This document shows, one piece after another, positions 8,738-16,586 of a DNA stretch of 64,000 nucleotides. This stretch comes from Planktothrix sp. FACHB-1365 (GTDB lineage Bacteria; Cyanobacteriota; Cyanobacteriia; Cyanobacteriales; Microcoleaceae). How positions within the stretch are numbered: the stretch's first letter is position 1; each line of letters opens with the position of its first letter. A program made the translations under genes and the position numbers. A model generated the notes under the pieces. The model was not told the DNA's origin. It made no database searches and was given only the letters and a program-made list of their open reading frames with translations. The stretch is taken from the NCBI RefSeq assembly GCF_014697575.1, contig NZ_JACJSC010000003.1:124001-188000 (forward strand). The letters are read 5' to 3'.

Positions 8738-8854
8738 GATCCCCCCTAACCCCCCTTAAAAAGGGGGGAACCGAAGTTATAAAATCCCTGGTTTTTTTCT
8801 AGTTGGGAAAGTTCCGATCAAAGTCCCCCTTTTTAAGGGGGATTTAGGGGGATC
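8738..8854. mobile_element. MITE-like element of 117 bp with terminal inverted repeats
   Basis: The left end GATCCCCCCTAACCCCCCTT and the reverse complement of the right end (GATCCCCCTAAATCCCCCTT) match except for a few bases. Both ends fold on themselves (CCCCCTT...AAGGGGG). No coding capacity is present between them. This fits a small non-autonomous element of the kind common in filamentous cyanobacteria. It occupies the gap between chlI and ruvC and its hairpins may also reduce read-through from chlI into ruvC. Confidence 0.7.
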
Positions 8855-8915
8855 AGATTTCAGATGTAATCAGGGTTTTTCCACTTCAATTAACGCTACG
8901 CCCCTTTACCTGTCA

Positions 8916-10007
8916 CTATTCGTCTGGTAAACCAAATACTTGACGGAAAACCTTCTGCACTTTAAAACCAGAATCAATCGTTTCTAAAGGATCTTTCCGC
9001 AGACGATGACGTAAACATAAAGTAATTACCCGTTGAATATCATCCAGGGTCACTTCTGTACGTCCTTCAAAAGCGGCTAAGGCTTTTGCCGCCCGGTTAC
9101 TAACAATATCTCCCCGTAAACCATCCACATCTAATTCTGAACAAATTTGAGAGATTTTCACCCGTAAATCATAGTCAATTTGCACAGAAGAAAGCAGGGT
9201 TTGAGCCTCTACAAGTTTATGTTGTAATTGGTGTTGGTCGTTAAGATGATTTTGTAAAAAAACTTCAGGATTTTGATCAAAAGAAGTCCGTTCTTCAACA
9301 ATTTTAACCCGCAAATTCGGCTCTTTTACGGTTCTAATTTCGGCGTGCATTCCAAACCGATCTAATAATTGCGGACGTAACTCCCCTTCTTCCGGGTTTC
9401 CAGAACCCACTAACACAAACCGTGCGGGGTGACGGATAGAAATTCCCTCCCGTTCAACGGTATTCCAGCCACTCGCCGCCGAGTCTAACAATACATCAAC
9501 CAAGTGATCATCGAGAAGGTTAACTTCATCCACATACAAAATACCCCGGTTAGCCTTGGCTAAAAGTCCCGGTTCAAAGGCTTTTACCCCTTCCGATAAA
9601 GCTTTTTCAATATCAATCGTACCGCAAACCCGATCCTCGGTGGCCCCCAACGGTAGATCCACCATGGGGACTTTTTTGCGGGACACGGGAACATCCTGAT
9701 GCTGACTCAACCGTTCTCGGACGTTATCACTCATCAATTCTGCGTCGGTGGGATGACTATTAAACGGGTCATCCGCAATGACTTCAATTTCAGGGAGTAG
9801 GTCGGCTAAGGCGCGAATGGTGGTTGATTTCCCCGTCCCGCGATCCCCCATAATCATCACACCACCGATCTTCGGATCGATAATATTTAAAATCAGAGCC
9901 AGTTTCATTTCTTCCTGGCCGACAATTGCGGTGAAGGGAAAAACAGGACGACGAGCCAGGTTGACCGTTGTTGGTGTTAGATTTGGGGTGACGACAGTTG
10001 AACTCAC
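8916..10007 (-). CDS. chlI: Magnesium chelatase ATPase subunit I
   Basis: A 363-residue AAA+ ATPase, part of the ChlI-ChlD motor that drives insertion of magnesium into protoporphyrin IX by ChlH, the first committed step of chlorophyll synthesis. The [16 protein letters not shown] start, Walker [10 protein letters not shown] (54-62), the ChlI-specific [17 protein letters not shown] insert, Walker [18 protein letters not shown] and the sensor segment [21 protein letters not shown] are all clear. Start is GTG at 10007, giving the usual short leader before the FPFTAIVG motif. It stands alone on the minus strand. Together with por and hemE this window carries three tetrapyrrole genes. Confidence 0.96.
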   Translation of the reverse strand: MSSTVVTPNLTPTTVNLARRPVFPFTAIVGQEEMKLALILNIIDPKIGGVMIMGDRGTGKSTTIRALADLLPEIEVIADDPFNSHPTDAELMSDNVRERLSQHQDVPVSRKKVPMVDLPLGATEDRVCGTIDIEKALSEGVKAFEPGLLAKANRGILYVDEVNLLDDHLVDVLLDSAASGWNTVEREGISIRHPARFVLVGSGNPEEGELRPQLLDRFGMHAEIRTVKEPNLRVKIVEERTSFDQNPEVFLQNHLNDQHQLQHKLVEAQTLLSSVQIDYDLRVKISQICSELDVDGLRGDIVSNRAAKALAAFEGRTEVTLDDIQRVITLCLRHRLRKDPLETIDSGFKVQKVFRQVFGLPDE

Positions 10008-10132
10008 AGTTTACTCTCAATTTCTAAATATTACCGTAATTTATTTTTGCACATTCAGGGGACAATGGATTCAGTGATCGGTCAAACTTCAGCCATTAAA
10101 AATTATTTCATGTTTATTTAATCTTTTTAAAA

Positions 10133-10597
10133 ATGCTTAAACATCTCTATGAAAAAGATTTCCAGCTTTGGATTCAACAAACTATTGAACAATTACAGCA
10201 GCAAAATTTTACCGCTTTAGATGTGGAACATTTAATTGAGGAGTTAACCGAGTTGGGGAAATCGGAAAAAAATCGTTTTGAAAGTAATTTAATGGTTTTG
10301 CTGGCGCATTTACTCAAGCTAAGGGTGCAAAAAGATGCGCCAGAAATGATGAAAGCAAGTTGGTATAATTCCGTTGATGAACATCGTCAGTGTGTTCAAA
10401 AGCAACTGCAACAAACTCCTTCATTAAAATCCTTTTTCACCACAGCTATTCAAAACGCCTATATTGATAGTCGTTGGTTAGCGATTAAAGAAGGAAAACG
10501 CGCTCAATTTGGAGTTCGTATTCCTCATGAAGAAGAATATCCTAAAGTTTGTCCGTTTTCAATTGAGCAAATTTTAGATGAAGATTTTTATGGTTAA
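10133..10597 (+). CDS. DUF29 family protein
   Basis: A 154-residue protein with the DUF29 pattern: LYEKDFQLWIQQTIEQLQQQNFTALDVEHLIEELTELGKSEKN at the start, then a long helical LLAHLLKLRVQKDAPEM segment and the C-terminal FSIEQILDEDFYG. The family is widespread in cyanobacteria and has no established function. The gene stands alone, divergent from chlI and convergent with the HigA-like gene, with only 10 bp between the two stop codons. Confidence 0.85.
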   Translation: MLKHLYEKDFQLWIQQTIEQLQQQNFTALDVEHLIEELTELGKSEKNRFESNLMVLLAHLLKLRVQKDAPEMMKASWYNSVDEHRQCVQKQLQQTPSLKSFFTTAIQNAYIDSRWLAIKEGKRAQFGVRIPHEEEYPKVCPFSIEQILDEDFYG

Positions 10598-10607
10598 AAA
10601 TTCCTAA

Positions 10608-11015
10608 CTAATAAACCGGGTTTCTAGGGAAGAAAACAGCCGGAGAAACATGAAAAAATTCAGCCAATTCTTCAATATGTCGTTTCGTGAGTTCTCGTTT
10701 TCCGTTTAAAACATCCGAGACAATAGATTCTGTTTTAAAAATAGAAACTAAGTCTTTTTGACGTAATCCATTATCTTCTATTAAACTTTTGAGCAATTCT
10801 ACTCCATAAATATCAGGAATGGGTTCTTGTTGTTGTTCATATTCATACACTAAAGCACCTAACACATTCAAATAGTCTTTCTCATCTTGACTTAGTTTCC
10901 CTTTATCTAATAATTTATCGATAATAGTTTGAGTCAATTCTAATTCTGCCTCAGACGTTATGGGACGCGGAGGAAAATTTGCAAGCAATTTAATGTAATC
11001 ATTATAAATTAGCAT
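10608..11015 (-). CDS. HigA-type antitoxin / XRE-family transcriptional regulator, without a toxin partner
   Basis: A 135-residue protein with an N-terminal helical region (ITSEAELELTQTIIDKLLDKGKLSQDEKDYLNVLGALVYEYE) and a C-terminal XRE-type helix-turn-helix (about 80-130: LIEDNGLRQKDLVSIFKTESIVSDVLNGKRELTKRHIEELAEFFHVSPAVFFP). This is the long HigA form that represses its own operon and neutralises a HigB mRNA-cleaving toxin. No HigB gene can be read in the 160 bp upstream or downstream, so it appears to be an orphan. Its last residues, RNPVY, are encoded by a copy of the short AAACCGGGTTT repeat. A decayed relative is at 13069-13217. Confidence 0.8.
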   Translation of the reverse strand: MLIYNDYIKLLANFPPRPITSEAELELTQTIIDKLLDKGKLSQDEKDYLNVLGALVYEYEQQQEPIPDIYGVELLKSLIEDNGLRQKDLVSIFKTESIVSDVLNGKRELTKRHIEELAEFFHVSPAVFFPRNPVY

Positions 11016-11052
11016 TTTTAAACGAGTGCAACCTTGATCTTGTAGTTGGGTC

Positions 11053-11080
11053 AGGTGCGTGCGCTTTGCTTACGCACCCT
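11053..11080. repeat. Short hairpin repeat (AGGTGCGT...ACGCACCCT)
   Basis: Arms AGGTGCGT and ACGCACCCT flank an 11-base loop between the orphan antitoxin and moeA. This resembles the small dispersed hairpins common in filamentous cyanobacteria; no coding or terminator role is evident since no T-run follows. Confidence 0.45.
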
Positions 11081-11177
11081 ACGGATAAAATCAGACTTTT
11101 AGATGTTTGTCAAGTTGTCTTTACTAAAAGTTGAAAAGTTGAGAGATTAGTGTTAAGTTCTTTGTAATATCCAAAAA

Positions 11178-12407
11178 TTAGCGAACTTTCAACACCTGAA
11201 CGAAATCACCCGCTTTAACTTCAGATTGACCAATGGGTAAAACCGCTAACCCTGTTGTTTGTGCCAAATTAATTAAATTACCTGAAATCTGACTTCCCGG
11301 TGCTAATTGAAATTCATATTCTCCCTTGACTAATTGTAATTGACCCCATAAATAAATTTCTCGTTTCCCTCCTCCTTTTAACTCTTGAAGCGATCGCGCT
11401 TTCACAAATTCAGGTTGCCAAAATTGCGGTAATAAGCCCGATTTTTTCTTAATGACAGGTTGCACAAATCGCCAAAAAGTAACTAACGCTGAAACTGGAT
11501 TTCCGGGTAAACCAAAATATAAACAATGGGGAAAACTCGCAACGGTTAACGGTTTTCCGGGTTTAATTGCTACGGCTTGGATATGAATAGTTCCGCCTAA
11601 TTCGGTTAAAATTTCCTCAACATAATCATAATCTCCAACCGAAACGCCCCCCGTTGATAGGACAATATCGGCTTTTTCTAGGGCGTGAGCGATCGCATTT
11701 TTTAACACCTCTCGTTGATCAGGAATAATGCCAAAAGAAATCGGTTCAGCCCCTAAATTTGCTACCACCGTTGCTAAAGCATACTGATTAGAATCTACTA
11801 ACTGTCCCCGCTTCAACGGTTCATCTGGAGTCACTAATTCATCTCCTGTTGATAATAACGCCACCCGTAACCTTCTATAAACAGGAATATGAGTACATTG
11901 AGCCGCTGCTAATACTGCAATTTCTGGTGCTTCTAAGGGAATTCCAGGTATTAACAAAGGTTCCCCAGCTTTATAATATGATCCTTGATAGCGGATAAAG
12001 GCATGGGGTTCTGGAGTCGATAAAATTTTAACTCGATTTCCTAGCCGTTCTGTCTCTTCTTGAATTACAATTGTATCCGCACCTTTAGGTAAACAAGCTC
12101 CTGTAAAAATTCGCGCCGCTTGTCCGGTTTGGATGGTACATTGGGGAGCATATCCGGCTGGAATTTCTTCAATAATTTCTAATTCTTGAGGATGGTCTAT
12201 CGAAGCATTCACCACATCTTCATATCGGACTGCATACCCATCCATTGCCGAATTATCCCAATGGGGAAAATCTAATTGACTGACTAAAGGTTGAGCTAAA
12301 ACTCGTCCAGAGGCAGTTAATAAACCGACAACTTCTTGATCAGATTCACCATCGAGAGGTTGTGCTAAATTTAATAGAATTGATTCAGCTTGGTCTACAG
12401 GTAACAT
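11178..12407 (-). CDS. moeA: Molybdopterin molybdenumtransferase
   Basis: A 409-residue MoeA/gephyrin-type enzyme that inserts molybdate into adenylylated molybdopterin to form the molybdenum cofactor. Visible are the N-terminal PHWDNSAMDGYAV motif, IFTGACLPKGADTIVIQEE, the central MoCF-binding domain (STGDELVTPDEPLKRGQLVDSNQ, STGGVSVGDYDYVEEIL) and FGLPGNPVSALVTFWRFV, followed by the C-terminal beta domain. Start chosen at ATG 12407 because GGGAG lies seven bases upstream; the in-frame TTG at 12422 is inside that leader. No other molybdenum-cofactor gene is adjacent. Length is normal. Confidence 0.93.
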   Translation of the reverse strand: MLPVDQAESILLNLAQPLDGESDQEVVGLLTASGRVLAQPLVSQLDFPHWDNSAMDGYAVRYEDVVNASIDHPQELEIIEEIPAGYAPQCTIQTGQAARIFTGACLPKGADTIVIQEETERLGNRVKILSTPEPHAFIRYQGSYYKAGEPLLIPGIPLEAPEIAVLAAAQCTHIPVYRRLRVALLSTGDELVTPDEPLKRGQLVDSNQYALATVVANLGAEPISFGIIPDQREVLKNAIAHALEKADIVLSTGGVSVGDYDYVEEILTELGGTIHIQAVAIKPGKPLTVASFPHCLYFGLPGNPVSALVTFWRFVQPVIKKKSGLLPQFWQPEFVKARSLQELKGGGKREIYLWGQLQLVKGEYEFQLAPGSQISGNLINLAQTTGLAVLPIGQSEVKAGDFVQVLKVR

Positions 12408-12803
12408 TCTGTTTTCTCCCAATGATTAAGGCAATATTTTAAAGGATTTTATTGCTATAACTCTGAATATTATCCCATTCTAAGAGAATTTACGCCCAGG
12501 AAGAGGAGAAAGGGCGCGAGGAGATGGATTATCTTCAACCGTCAACAGCCAGTAGGAACGGGCGATGGCGTGTCTCTACACCGTCAATTGTCAACAGTAA
12601 ACCCCCTCTGCTTCCCATTTTCCGTGACACAGATCACAAAAATATACGAAATTGATCATCGTTCTTGCCCGTTAAATATCACTGAAATTAATTACAATAT
12701 CGATCATAATTAGACCAATCTCAGGTGAACAGCGAATACATAAAGCCAACTTCTGAGTTTTACAATAAAAATTTATAAACTCCCTCGCTTTAATGTAACT
12801 CCT
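12408..12803. other. Intergenic region between moeA and a divergent small gene
   Basis: About 400 bp without a convincing gene; a 78-residue minus-strand frame running from 12908 to 12672 overlaps the real gene to the right and has no family pattern. Around 12560-12581 is a partial copy of the dispersed CGTGTCTCTAC palindrome, flanked by CAACCGTCAACAG and GTCAATTGTCAACAG repeats. A CRP-type operator lies at 12623-12638, followed by AT-rich DNA suitable for a promoter of the gene starting at 12804. Confidence 0.5.
12623..12638. promoter_or_regulatory. Candidate cAMP-receptor-protein site (GTGA-N6-TCAC)
   Basis: The sequence CGTGACACAGATCACA contains perfect GTGA and TCAC half-sites with the six-base spacer that CRP-family proteins, including cyanobacterial SyCRP1, recognise. 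It lies about 166 bp upstream of the plus-strand gene at 12804 and about 215 bp upstream of moeA on the other strand, so either could be the target. The window also encodes a class III cyclase. A single site match is not proof of regulation. Confidence 0.45.
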
Positions 12804-13067
12804 ATGAAACCAAACCGTAGCAAAAGTATCATTCCTGATCCGCAAGATTGGATTACAGAGCATTATGTGTTGGCAAGTTTTGCCCATACGTTGAGCACGC
12901 TTAAGCATCTTTTAGGGGATGAAGAGACTCAAGCCGATCCTGAAATTTCCTATACTCATGAAGGAGAATTAGTGATTGGCACTGAAACGATCAATCTTTT
13001 AAAAGAAAGTTATGGAGATGATCATTGGCGTTATCTCGAAACTTATCTTTCAGCCTGTAAATTTTAA
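12804..13067 (+). CDS. Conserved hypothetical protein, 87 aa
   Basis: A small soluble protein beginning KPNRSKSIIPDPQDWITEHYVLASFAHTLSTLKHLLGDEE and ending in a LKESYGDDHWRYLETYLSACKF segment. The central AHTLSTLKHLLG stretch is an amphipathic helix. No known domain is recognised. Its own promoter region is long and holds a CRP-type palindrome at 12623. The stop codon is only a base away from the decayed antitoxin copy on the opposite strand. Confidence 0.6.
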   Translation: MKPNRSKSIIPDPQDWITEHYVLASFAHTLSTLKHLLGDEETQADPEISYTHEGELVIGTETINLLKESYGDDHWRYLETYLSACKF

Positions 13068-13068
13068 A

Positions 13069-13217
13069 TCAACCCAGATTCAGAATTGAATTTCCAGGGA
13101 AAAACACTGCCACAGAAACCTGAAAAAACCTGGCAATTTCTTCTATTTGTCGCTTCATAATATCTCGTTGTCCATTTAAAGCATCCGATACAATTCATTC
13201 TGTTTTAACAATAAAAA
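13069..13217 (-). pseudogene. Decayed 3' fragment of a HigA-type antitoxin gene
   Basis: Minus-strand translation reads IVKTE, a TGA stop, then IVSDALNGQRDIMKR, QIEEIARFFQV and SVAVFFPGNS. This aligns without gaps to the C-terminal HTH half of the intact gene at 10608-11015 (IFKTESIVSDVLNGKRELTKR, HIEELAEFFHVSPAVFFPRN). The in-frame TGA replaces the Ser codon TCA, and everything upstream of the HTH is missing, ending where a CCCCTCATCCC-type repeat tract starts. It is therefore a truncated, non-functional paralogue. Confidence 0.8.
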
Positions 13218-13374
13218 CCCATCCCCTCATCCCTAATCCCCTTGTCCCCTTGTCCCCTAATCCCGTTCAGACATTTGGGAATTTGTCAAGCTTTCTTAAA
13301 GAAACGTTGCAAACTTGTTGAAGTTGTGTTAACTTTTATGTAGTTGACTCAAGCAAACAGGAGAGTTATTGATT

Positions 13375-13518
13375 ATGGAAAGCAAAGACACCAAGTTTGG
13401 GTTTACAAACTTCGCAGAAACTTGGAATGGCCGTTTAGCCATGTTAGGGTTCGCCATTGGTTTAGCAACGGAATTAATGACAGGCCAAGGAATTCTATCT
13501 CAACTCGGCTTAATGTAA
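13375..13518 (+). CDS. hli: High-light-inducible protein (small CAB-like protein)
   Basis: A 47-residue gene. The protein begins MESKDTKFGFTNFAETWNGR and contains the chlorophyll-binding helix signature E-x-W-N-G-R-L-A-M-L-G-F, ending ELMTGQGILSQLGLM. This is the single-helix Hli/Scp family of thylakoid proteins that bind chlorophyll and carotenoid, protect photosystem II during assembly and quench energy under excess light. An AGGAG lies 11 bases before the ATG. A GTTGCA/GTTGAA pair at 13306-13322 weakly resembles the HLR1 box bound by RpaB. A strong terminator follows. A longer frame over the same DNA starting at 13344 is spurious. Confidence 0.93.
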   Translation: MESKDTKFGFTNFAETWNGRLAMLGFAIGLATELMTGQGILSQLGLM

Positions 13519-13601
13519 TTCTTCTAATTGTTTCGACAATACTCAAAGGGTCTGGGAGTGAATCTCAGAATCCTTGAGTTAAAAACCCTCTAAAAAGCAA
13601 G

Positions 13602-13636
13602 AATCCCTCAAATGTGTAGTGTTTGGGGGATTTTTG
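13602..13636 (+). terminator. Rho-independent terminator of hli
   Basis: Arms AATCCCTCAAA and TTTGGGGGATT pair (one G-T) around a nine-base loop and run directly into TTTTTG. It lies about 85 bp after the hli stop codon in the right orientation. Confidence 0.8.
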
Positions 13637-13676
13637 TTATTGACAATAGATTAATAGTTTACAGACGGAATTAAAA

Positions 13677-13898
13677 TTAACCCAAGTTAATTTCTTCCGG
13701 CATATAAAATTTGTACAAGCGCCATAACCCCAGTACAATTAGTAGCTGAATGCCCCAATGTGCAAAGGCAAAACCCCAAATTAAACAGACAAGCCCACTA
13801 ACTCCCGCTAACACAAAAGGGATATCGTTAGAGGTTTGTGTATAGACCCAGATGGAAGCTAAAGCAAAGGTCAGAAGCATAAGATAGACTGAGGGCAT
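13677..13898 (-). CDS. Small two-helix membrane protein of unknown function
   Basis: A 73-residue protein with two or three hydrophobic helices (VYLMLLTFALASIWVY; IPFVLAGVSGLVCLIWGFAFAHWG; IQLLIVLGLWRLYKFY) and a short charged tail, MPEEINLG. The start is taken at ATG 13898 because a perfect AGGAGG sits eight bases upstream; the GTG at 13907 overlaps that site and is rejected. No family is recognised. Strong ribosome binding suggests high expression. It lies between the hli gene and the signalling cluster. Confidence 0.65.
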   Translation of the reverse strand: MPSVYLMLLTFALASIWVYTQTSNDIPFVLAGVSGLVCLIWGFAFAHWGIQLLIVLGLWRLYKFYMPEEINLG

Positions 13899-14076
13899 GG
13901 TCTTCACCTCCTAGGTGAGTTGCATATAGTCTCCTGTTAGAAGTACCAGGTGGACTACACTATTAAAGATAAAAGTAAAACATGAAGATCTTGTGAAGGA
14001 AATTCAAACAGTGATAGAATTTTGTATTTTGTTACAAAAGTTAATAGTTTACCGAAAAAATTAGCTAAAAAAACCT

Positions 14077-14460
14077 TTAATTCAGAGTCCATCCTAAAAT
14101 TTTAGCCACCTGTTCTGCCAAAGCCAAAGGTTCAAAAGGTTTCGTAATTAAACCACTGACTCCTAATTCCTTGAAGTTGCGTTGGTCAGCAGATTGAACT
14201 TTAGCGGTCAGTAAAATCACAGGAATTCCTTGAGTTACGGGGTTAGCTTGTAACTGCTGAAACGTTGCTAACCCGTCTAATTCGGGCATCATCACATCCA
14301 AAAGAATGGCATCGGGTTGATGGGTTTGAGCTTGTTGAATGCCTTCACGTCCTGAATTTGCTAAAAGAACCACCCAACCTCCCAGCATTTCTAAACTCAG
14401 TTGGGCAATTTCTCGAATATCATCTTCATCGTCAATCAGTAAAATATGTTTTGGGGTCAT
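14077..14460 (-). CDS. CheY-like single-domain response regulator
   Basis: A 127-residue receiver domain with no output domain. The acidic pocket (LIDDEDD at the N-terminus), phospho-acceptor Asp in AILLDVMMPELDG, Thr in ILLTAK and the Lys of ITKPFEP are all present, so it should be phosphorylated. The gene follows the PAS histidine kinase at 14512-16503 by about 50 bp on the same strand, and that kinase is the probable partner. Without an output domain it would act by protein contact or as a carrier in the relay that includes the five-domain regulator further upstream. Confidence 0.92.
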   Translation of the reverse strand: MTPKHILLIDDEDDIREIAQLSLEMLGGWVVLLANSGREGIQQAQTHQPDAILLDVMMPELDGLATFQQLQANPVTQGIPVILLTAKVQSADQRNFKELGVSGLITKPFEPLALAEQVAKILGWTLN

Positions 14461-14511
14461 GGGATAAATCGTGGAAAGAGCAAAAGTTAATATTCACTTA
14501 ATTTTAACGGG

Positions 14512-16503
14512 TCAGGCATGAGGGTCTTCTCCTTCCCCCAAAACGGGTAAACGCACAAAAAATGTACTTCCTTTACCCAAGGTACTCTCAGCCCAAATAT
14601 GCCCCCCATGTTGCTGCACAATCGTACGACAAATGGCAAGTCCTAGTCCAGTTCCTCCCTTTTGGCGCGAGTCGGACGCATCTACCTGTTGAAAACGACC
14701 GAAAATCGTTTCCAGTTTATCGGCTGGAATTCCCCGCCCTTGGTCTTGAACAGCAATTAAAACTTCCTGAGAAGAACGGGAGAGGGTTGAGTGGTTTAGG
14801 GTGGCATTAAACCAAACATAACTATCAACATTAGAAAATCGAATGGCATTACTTAATAAATTGGTTAAGATTTGAATAATCCGATCTGGTGCAGCCCATA
14901 AACGCACTCCTAGGGGTTGGACTAATACATTTACCCCTGCTTTTTCCGCCATTCCCATCATTTCATTTGTCGCTTGCAGCATTAAATCTGCTAAATTACA
15001 GACTTTTTTATCGAGGGTAATTTGTCCGGCTTGCATCCGTTCTAAATCGAGAATATCATTAATTAAACGAACTAAGCGGGTTGTATTCGTAACGGCAATA
15101 TCAAACATTCGTTTCGCGCGTTCCGGTTGGCTATCTAATAATCCACTGGCTAATAATCCTAAAGCACCATGAATTGAGGTTAAAGGAGTACGGAGTTCAT
15201 GACTGACAACGGAGATAAATTCATCTTTCATTTTCTCCATCGCTTGCCGTTCTGTAATATCTTTAAAGGTTACCACAGCCCCAATAATTTCTCCTTGATT
15301 TTTAATGGGAGTGCTAACATATTCAACAGGAAAAGAGGTTCCATCCTGACACCAAAAAACTTCATTGGTGATATGACGAACTCGACCATCTTGTAAGGTA
15401 GAAAAAATTTTAGAACTCGGTTCTGCGGGAGGGGTCTGAGAGGATTTTCCTTGGGTGATTTTTTGCCAATCAGTCATTAACAGTTCTCTCACCGTATATC
15501 CCGTCATTCTTGCCGCTGCTGGATTTACAAAGGTAATTTTACCTTCTCGATTTAACCCACAAATTCCTTCTCCGGCTGAATCTAAAATTAATTCATTTTG
15601 ATGACGCAGTTGTTCTAAGGTTTTTTCAATCCTTTTCTGATAACTAATATCACGGGAAATCGTAGAAATTCCCATAATATTTCCTTGATCATCTTTAATC
15701 GGAGAAATCGTTAAAGAAACATCAATATGCTGTCTATCTTTGCGAATATGAACCGTTTCATAATGATCAATACTGCCTCCCGATTGAATACTCGCTAGAA
15801 TTTGAGGGACTTCATTAGACCGTTCAGGTAAAGTTAATAAACCCAATGAATGACCTTTCACTTCGGCTTCAGAATATCCATAAATTTGTTCAGCCCCTTG
15901 ATTCCAACTAATAATTTTTCCTTCTATTGTTTTGCCAATAATAGCATCTTCTGAGGATTCTACAATGGCTGCTAACCGTTTATAAGTAATTTCCGTTTGT
16001 TTCTGTTCCGTGATATTTCGTCCTAAAATTACTAATCCCTTTCGCTCTCCATTGGGATTAAATAAAGGAATTTTAATCACATCAAAAATTTTCCAGGTTC
16101 CATCGGGTTGTGGAATGATTTCTTCCTGTTGAGAAAGCTGTTTTTTGTTCCAAGCTTCTTCATCGGATTCTTGACAGGCTATTAAGGCATCTCGATAAAG
16201 GCTTGTTCCTTGCACCTGTTCAACTAATTCCGCCAATTGTATATCGGATTTTCCGTGATAATCTAAGGCATTAAGTTGAAACACATCTAACATGGCTTTA
16301 TTCGCTTCTAACCAACACCCTGAACCATCTTTAAAACAGACTAAATCTGGCATGGCATTAATTAACGTTTTCAAGCGTTCTGAGCTTTCTCGCAAGGCTT
16401 CTTCAACTCGTTGACGCTCTTGAATTTCTTCAATTAATCGTTGATTAACGGCTTGCAAGGAAGCAATAAATTGAGTTTCGGTTTGAGAATTGTTATTAAT
16501 CAT
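14512..16503 (-). CDS. Multi-PAS sensor histidine kinase
   Basis: A 663-residue protein with no membrane segment, so probably cytosolic. An N-terminal coiled coil (about 10-45) leads into three PAS domains (about 45-165, 175-290, 300-420), then HisKA with the phospho-acceptor His435 in FISVVSHELRTPLTS, and a complete HATPase (N box ILTNLLSNAIRFS, G1 DQGRGIP, F box FGRFQQVD, G2 GGTGLGLAI). It should autophosphorylate in response to a redox, light or small-ligand signal sensed by PAS; no cofactor residue can be named. It is flanked on the same strand by a CheY-like regulator downstream and a five-domain regulator upstream, so the three form a likely phosphorelay. Confidence 0.94.
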   Translation of the reverse strand: MINNNSQTETQFIASLQAVNQRLIEEIQERQRVEEALRESSERLKTLINAMPDLVCFKDGSGCWLEANKAMLDVFQLNALDYHGKSDIQLAELVEQVQGTSLYRDALIACQESDEEAWNKKQLSQQEEIIPQPDGTWKIFDVIKIPLFNPNGERKGLVILGRNITEQKQTEITYKRLAAIVESSEDAIIGKTIEGKIISWNQGAEQIYGYSEAEVKGHSLGLLTLPERSNEVPQILASIQSGGSIDHYETVHIRKDRQHIDVSLTISPIKDDQGNIMGISTISRDISYQKRIEKTLEQLRHQNELILDSAGEGICGLNREGKITFVNPAAARMTGYTVRELLMTDWQKITQGKSSQTPPAEPSSKIFSTLQDGRVRHITNEVFWCQDGTSFPVEYVSTPIKNQGEIIGAVVTFKDITERQAMEKMKDEFISVVSHELRTPLTSIHGALGLLASGLLDSQPERAKRMFDIAVTNTTRLVRLINDILDLERMQAGQITLDKKVCNLADLMLQATNEMMGMAEKAGVNVLVQPLGVRLWAAPDRIIQILTNLLSNAIRFSNVDSYVWFNATLNHSTLSRSSQEVLIAVQDQGRGIPADKLETIFGRFQQVDASDSRQKGGTGLGLAICRTIVQQHGGHIWAESTLGKGSTFFVRLPVLGEGEDPHA

Positions 16504-16586
16504 TTTGATAAATATTATAATGGTTTTGTAAAATTTAATAACTGAATAATGATTCAGAAAATGCTGATTTAATGAGCTAGAAACAA

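Noticed and set aside
13344-13577. 77-codon frame around the hli gene
   Set aside because: No family pattern, and it overlaps the hli gene in another frame, which has ribosome site, terminator and conserved motif.
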